64,000 nt of DNA. Source: Antitrichia curtipendula (lineage: Eukaryota > Streptophyta > Bryopsida > Hypnales > Leucodontaceae). A program made the translations under genes and the position numbers. The stretch's first letter is position 1; each line of letters opens with the position of its first letter. Below are positions 60,873-64,000 of the stretch, one piece after another. Under the pieces are notes generated by a model. That model was not told the DNA's origin. It searched no databases and worked only from the letters and a program-made list of their open reading frames with translations. The stretch lies in the NCBI GenBank assembly GCA_951230915.1, contig OX579635.1, positions 18,104,001-18,168,000 of the forward strand, written 5' to 3'.

Positions 60873-61887
60873 ATGCCATACAAAATCTTGAGTGATGAAG
60901 AAAGGGGTCGCATTGTGGGAATGTGTGAGGGTGGAATGAAGAGTTCAGACATTGCATCTGTATTGAATGTTCCACGGTCAACTGTTTCTACTATCTTGAC
61001 AAATTGGAAGATCCGAGGGAGTGTAAAATCTTTGAAATCCTGATGTGGTAGGCATCGGAAGTTGAGTGATCGTGATGCTAGAGTGTTGGCACGTTATGTT
61101 CGAGATGATAGAAGACAACCATTGTTGGAATTATCAAGCCTATTGAATGTGAGTCGTAACACAACAAGGTCGTACTTATAGGACTTGGGTTTTAGAAATT
61201 GCATTGCACCAAAAAACCCATATCTTAGTGAGAAGCACAAATTAGATAGGCTTAAATTTGCCCATGCTCATGAAAGTTGGAGTTTTGAAGATTGGTGCAA
61301 TGTGATTTGGTCAAATGAGTCATCATTTGAAATTGGTAAAAATTTGAGGCAAATTAGAGTGTGGCGAAGACCATACGAAAGATATGCGTGGGATTGCATA
61401 ACTCCAACTTTTAAGAGTGGCCGTACTTCAGTGATGGTTTGGGGTGCATTTACTGGCTTTGATAAATGCCCTCTTGTTATTATGCCTCCAGACAAAAGAA
61501 CAGCAAGCGATTTTGTAAGCATTGTTTATGAGGCAGCATTAAGCGGATTTTACTTTTTACATGATTACCCGCAACAATTGAAACTTATGGAAGATGGCGC
61601 TCCAGTCCACCGTAGCTCACTTCCATTGCAATGGAGACAAGCTCATGGTTTGGCAAAATTAATTTGGCCTGCAAACTCTCCAGATTTGAATCCCATAGAA
61701 AATTTATGGAAGATTGTCAAAGATTTGTTACGACATCGTCCTAGACCAAAACAAGGAGGAAATGGCACAAACCATTCAATCAACATGGGATACAATATCT
61801 TTGGAGCAACTCCAAACTTTGATTAGAACTATGCCTGATAGAATGCAAGCAGTTATTTCAGCAAGAGGTGGTAGCACTAGATGGTAG
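60873..61887 (+). pseudogene. Tc1-like DD34E transposase pseudogene
   Basis: The frame runs from ATG 60873 to TAG 61885-61887, about 338 codons, the normal Tc1 transposase size. The N-terminal paired-like helix-turn-helix is recognisable (SDEERGRIVGMCEGGMKSSD, then IASVLNVPRSTVSTILTNW). The catalytic core shows VIWSNESSF (first catalytic Asp replaced by Asn), LMEDGAPVH (second Asp) and NSPDLNPIENLW (Glu), with 34 residues between the last two, i.e. the DD34E class. Disruptions: in-frame TGA at 61041, in-frame TAG at 61179, and a one-base frameshift near 61750 before the C terminus. It cannot make an active enzyme as it stands. Plant mariner-like elements are mostly DD39D, so a DD34E copy is unusual. 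Confidence 0.9.
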
Positions 61888-62156
61888 ATACTATATTATG
61901 ATTATTTTTTTAGATGTATGCTTTTCTACTTTTGTAATACAAAATTTTCATATTGTCAAAGTAGACTCTATTATCTTTCCAACACAATTTATAGTTTGTG
62001 AATTGATGAATTTTTGAGCCTACAAGAGGTTTTCAAAGTTTGCAGTTTTCATTCTCATTCAACTTCAAGCCAAAAATTCGAAATATTTTTGGACCCTACT
62101 GTACATCCAAATGAAATGAGGAAAGCCGAGTATGCTCCAAGTACCATCCTTATTAA

Positions 62157-62323
62157 CTCCTAAGTGCCTAAGTCTTTCCAAGGGTGCTTTTTCTATGAAA
62201 AAAGAACATGGACTTATAGTCATCTCCAATGAATATATAGTCATCTCTAATGAAGCAAATTGTTTGTTTTTTCAAAATTTGACCATTTTAATTGACAAAA
62301 TTCCAAGATAATGAATTTAGGGG
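62157..62323. mobile_element. possible small TTAA-type element TT18
   Basis: Left end CTCCTAAGTGCC after TTAA (62153-62156); right end ...TTTAGGGG before TTAA (62324-62327). The inverted repeat between the ends is short (C(T/C)CCTAA), so this is weaker than the other copies. Its right end is part of a 36-bp tandem repeat. Confidence 0.4.
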
Positions 62324-62395
62324 TTAATTGACAAAATTCCAAGATAATGAATTTAGGGGTTAATTGACAAAATCCCAAGATAATGAATTTAGGGA
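62288..62395. repeat. 36-bp tandem repeat, three units
   Basis: Units 62288-62323, 62324-62359 and 62360-62395 each begin TTAATTGACAAAAT and end TTTAGGGG (GGGA in the third). The third is followed by TTAATTCCC. Each unit border is thus an element-like end meeting TTAA. Confidence 0.88.
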
Positions 62396-64000
62396 TTAAT
62401 TCCCTAGAAAAAAGTCAATGTGTCTAATGTTTTGTGACTAAAGTCACTTGTTTCATAATATGGATACTTATCTATGTTGTTTTATGTTTTCTTTTAAGAA
62501 AGAAACCCAAGTAAATGCACCTAGTGTCAATTTTCTAAGTCCAATTCTAGTGCTATATTGTAGACACAATGTGTGGCTAGTATTTATGGCGTCACGGTCT
62601 TGCCTAGTGTGTGGCTCACGTCAAAGAAGGTCAATTTGTCTTGGTACATGCTCTAGCCACTTAATAGTATTATATATAGATATTTGTAAAATATAATATT
62701 CTTTAGATACTATTTATTAGTGAAGCCTCTTTTTATTCTTTCTTGTCAAATAATGATAATTTACAATTTTTATTATGCCAAATGAAATCCGTATTTCTCT
62801 TTCAATGCAACTATATGTATTCACGAAGGAAGGTTAATTCTTTCCTGGTGTTTCCCGTTTCTTCAAATTAGAACCTTTACTTTGTCTTCAATAGGTCAAT
62901 TTATCTTAATCCTTACCAAGAATTAATTCCATCAAATTGACACAACATTTACAAATGCCATAGACCGCTTGTATATTCAAATCGGGAACATTATTACTCA
63001 AACATATAGATACAGTCAAATAAACTTACACATTCACCCTCAAAACTTCCACATTGAAATTCAACTGTTTGTTCTTTTAGCAAGTCCAAACAATTCAAGC
63101 CAATTGACCGTTCTATAGTTTCCGACAAGAATACACAAGAAAGTCAGGATGCAATGTGGCTGTATTCACAACATCTCATACACTTTGCCCTTGCTTGCAC
63201 AATCTCACAAACTTGTACTTATGCTTCAAATAAAGGAAGTGCTTCACTCACCAGACATAAGCAATGCGCATTCACAAAATATAACACTCAGTTAATTACA
63301 CAAGAATTCACAAGCAGTTGCTTCATTGTCATTGTAGCACCCAATCAACTAGACAATCCTTCACAACAATCGCGAATAATAACACAATCAATTAGACAAT
63401 GTTTGCACACTACAAATATAAATTTTATTACACAACTAGCTAATTAGATTATACACATGCCAAATCTCTCAGCCAAATAGATAGACAAAACTTCACAACA
63501 AACCCAATAAGTTAGAGATATAATTTGCAATTAAATGTTGCGAGTTATATTCAAATATTTGCTAGGGAGTACACAATGAGACATACACAATATATGAACT
63601 GAAGAAAACACAAGTAGACCTTTGGATTTACAGGTCCAAAATTGGGAAGAAAAGACAACTCTTCACCTCAAAAGTTACAAAGGCAATTTGACCCTTTTCA
63701 ATTTTTATCAACTTGCCTCTTTTATTTTTAAAAGCCACCGGTTCAATTTTTGAACAATATCTACAAGTCTAATTGACACGGTAATGGAAATGAGACAACT
63801 TGACAACCCTATTTACACTTCAAAAATCAAATTGACTACAAAAACAAAAAAACAAAAGATGACAACCATATAGATGTTTAAAGAGATTGCTTATTAATAT
63901 GAATGCCAATTTTGAGTGTATATTTGCATAGGATTTGTGAGATTATAATAAGAGAAATGTACATATTTTATTTTTAGTATGGTGCCCTTTCCCACAATGT
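62396..64000. other. AT-rich stretch to window end, no gene seen
   Basis: Only short open frames without motifs (for example 62448-62696 and 63154-63447). No RNA gene or terminal repeat recognised. Confidence 0.55.

Larger units (their letters stand above)
60363..62101 (+). mobile_element. Tc1/mariner element, complete ends, inactive
   Basis: A 1739-bp element between TA duplications (60361-60362 and 62102-62103). The terminal inverted repeats begin CAGTAGGGTCCAAAA and match over about 29 bp with one mismatch. The length, TA target and CAGT start are classical for Tc1/mariner. It carries one disrupted transposase frame and an internal 48-bp tandem duplication before it. It inserted about 100 bp downstream of the tRNA-Val. 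The well-kept ends suggest a fairly recent insertion. Confidence 0.93.

Overview
The window is nuclear DNA of a plant. It holds spliced plant-type genes with GT-AG introns (a TM9/nonaspanin, a secreted GH9 cellulase, a GPP-type HAD phosphatase, a SPIRAL1 microtubule protein and the 37-residue OST4), one cytosolic-type tRNA-Val, and long AT-rich gene-poor stretches full of short DNA-transposon derivatives. The lineage cannot be fixed from sequence alone. The gene set fits any land plant or close algal relative. The repeat content (a TTAA-specific short element family and a DD34E Tc1-like element) is unlike a typical flowering plant, so a seedless lineage is a reasonable guess but only an inference.

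Layout. 1-13 kb is a repeat nest with no gene: TTAA-flanked elements, a hAT-like short element, and two consecutive long foldback repeats. 13.56-17.74 kb (minus) is a nine-exon TM9SF gene of 590 codons. 18.9-25.3 kb is a second cluster of TTAA elements. 25.73-26.0 kb may hold a small orphan coding exon. 26.78-29.14 kb (minus) is a three-exon GH9 endoglucanase of 499 residues whose stop codon lies inside a 22-bp tandem repeat. 29.9-31.4 kb has two other TIR elements. 33.9 kb has a compact hairpin. 34.2-35.5 kb has two TTAA elements abutting on one shared TTAA. 35.5-40.4 kb is gene-free. 40.43-43.32 kb (plus) is a six-exon HAD phosphatase of 239 residues. 43.3-46.8 kb is gene-free. 46.8-47.65 kb (minus) is OST4 with an intron in its leader. 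47.8-54.2 kb is a third repeat zone, with a TTAA element nested inside a hAT-like element and another foldback. 54.8-55.7 kb (minus) has degenerate coding-like sequence. 57.4-59.3 kb is SPIRAL1. 60.19 kb is tRNA-Val(CAC). 60.36-62.10 kb is a complete but inactivated Tc1/mariner element with TIRs and a TA duplication.

The genes do not form an operon or pathway. They are independent housekeeping-type functions: endomembrane trafficking, cell-wall glucan processing, small-phosphate metabolism, N-glycosylation and cortical microtubules. The most unusual content is the load of short TTAA-flanked elements with CCC(C/T)TAAAGG-type ends, about 18 recognisable copies. The element at 50111-51056 sits in one copy of a hAT-like element whose second copy, at 664-1224, carries the matching uninterrupted site. 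That pair shows insertion at TTAA with exact duplication of TTAA, the signature of piggyBac-type transposition. No source transposase for this family is visible here.
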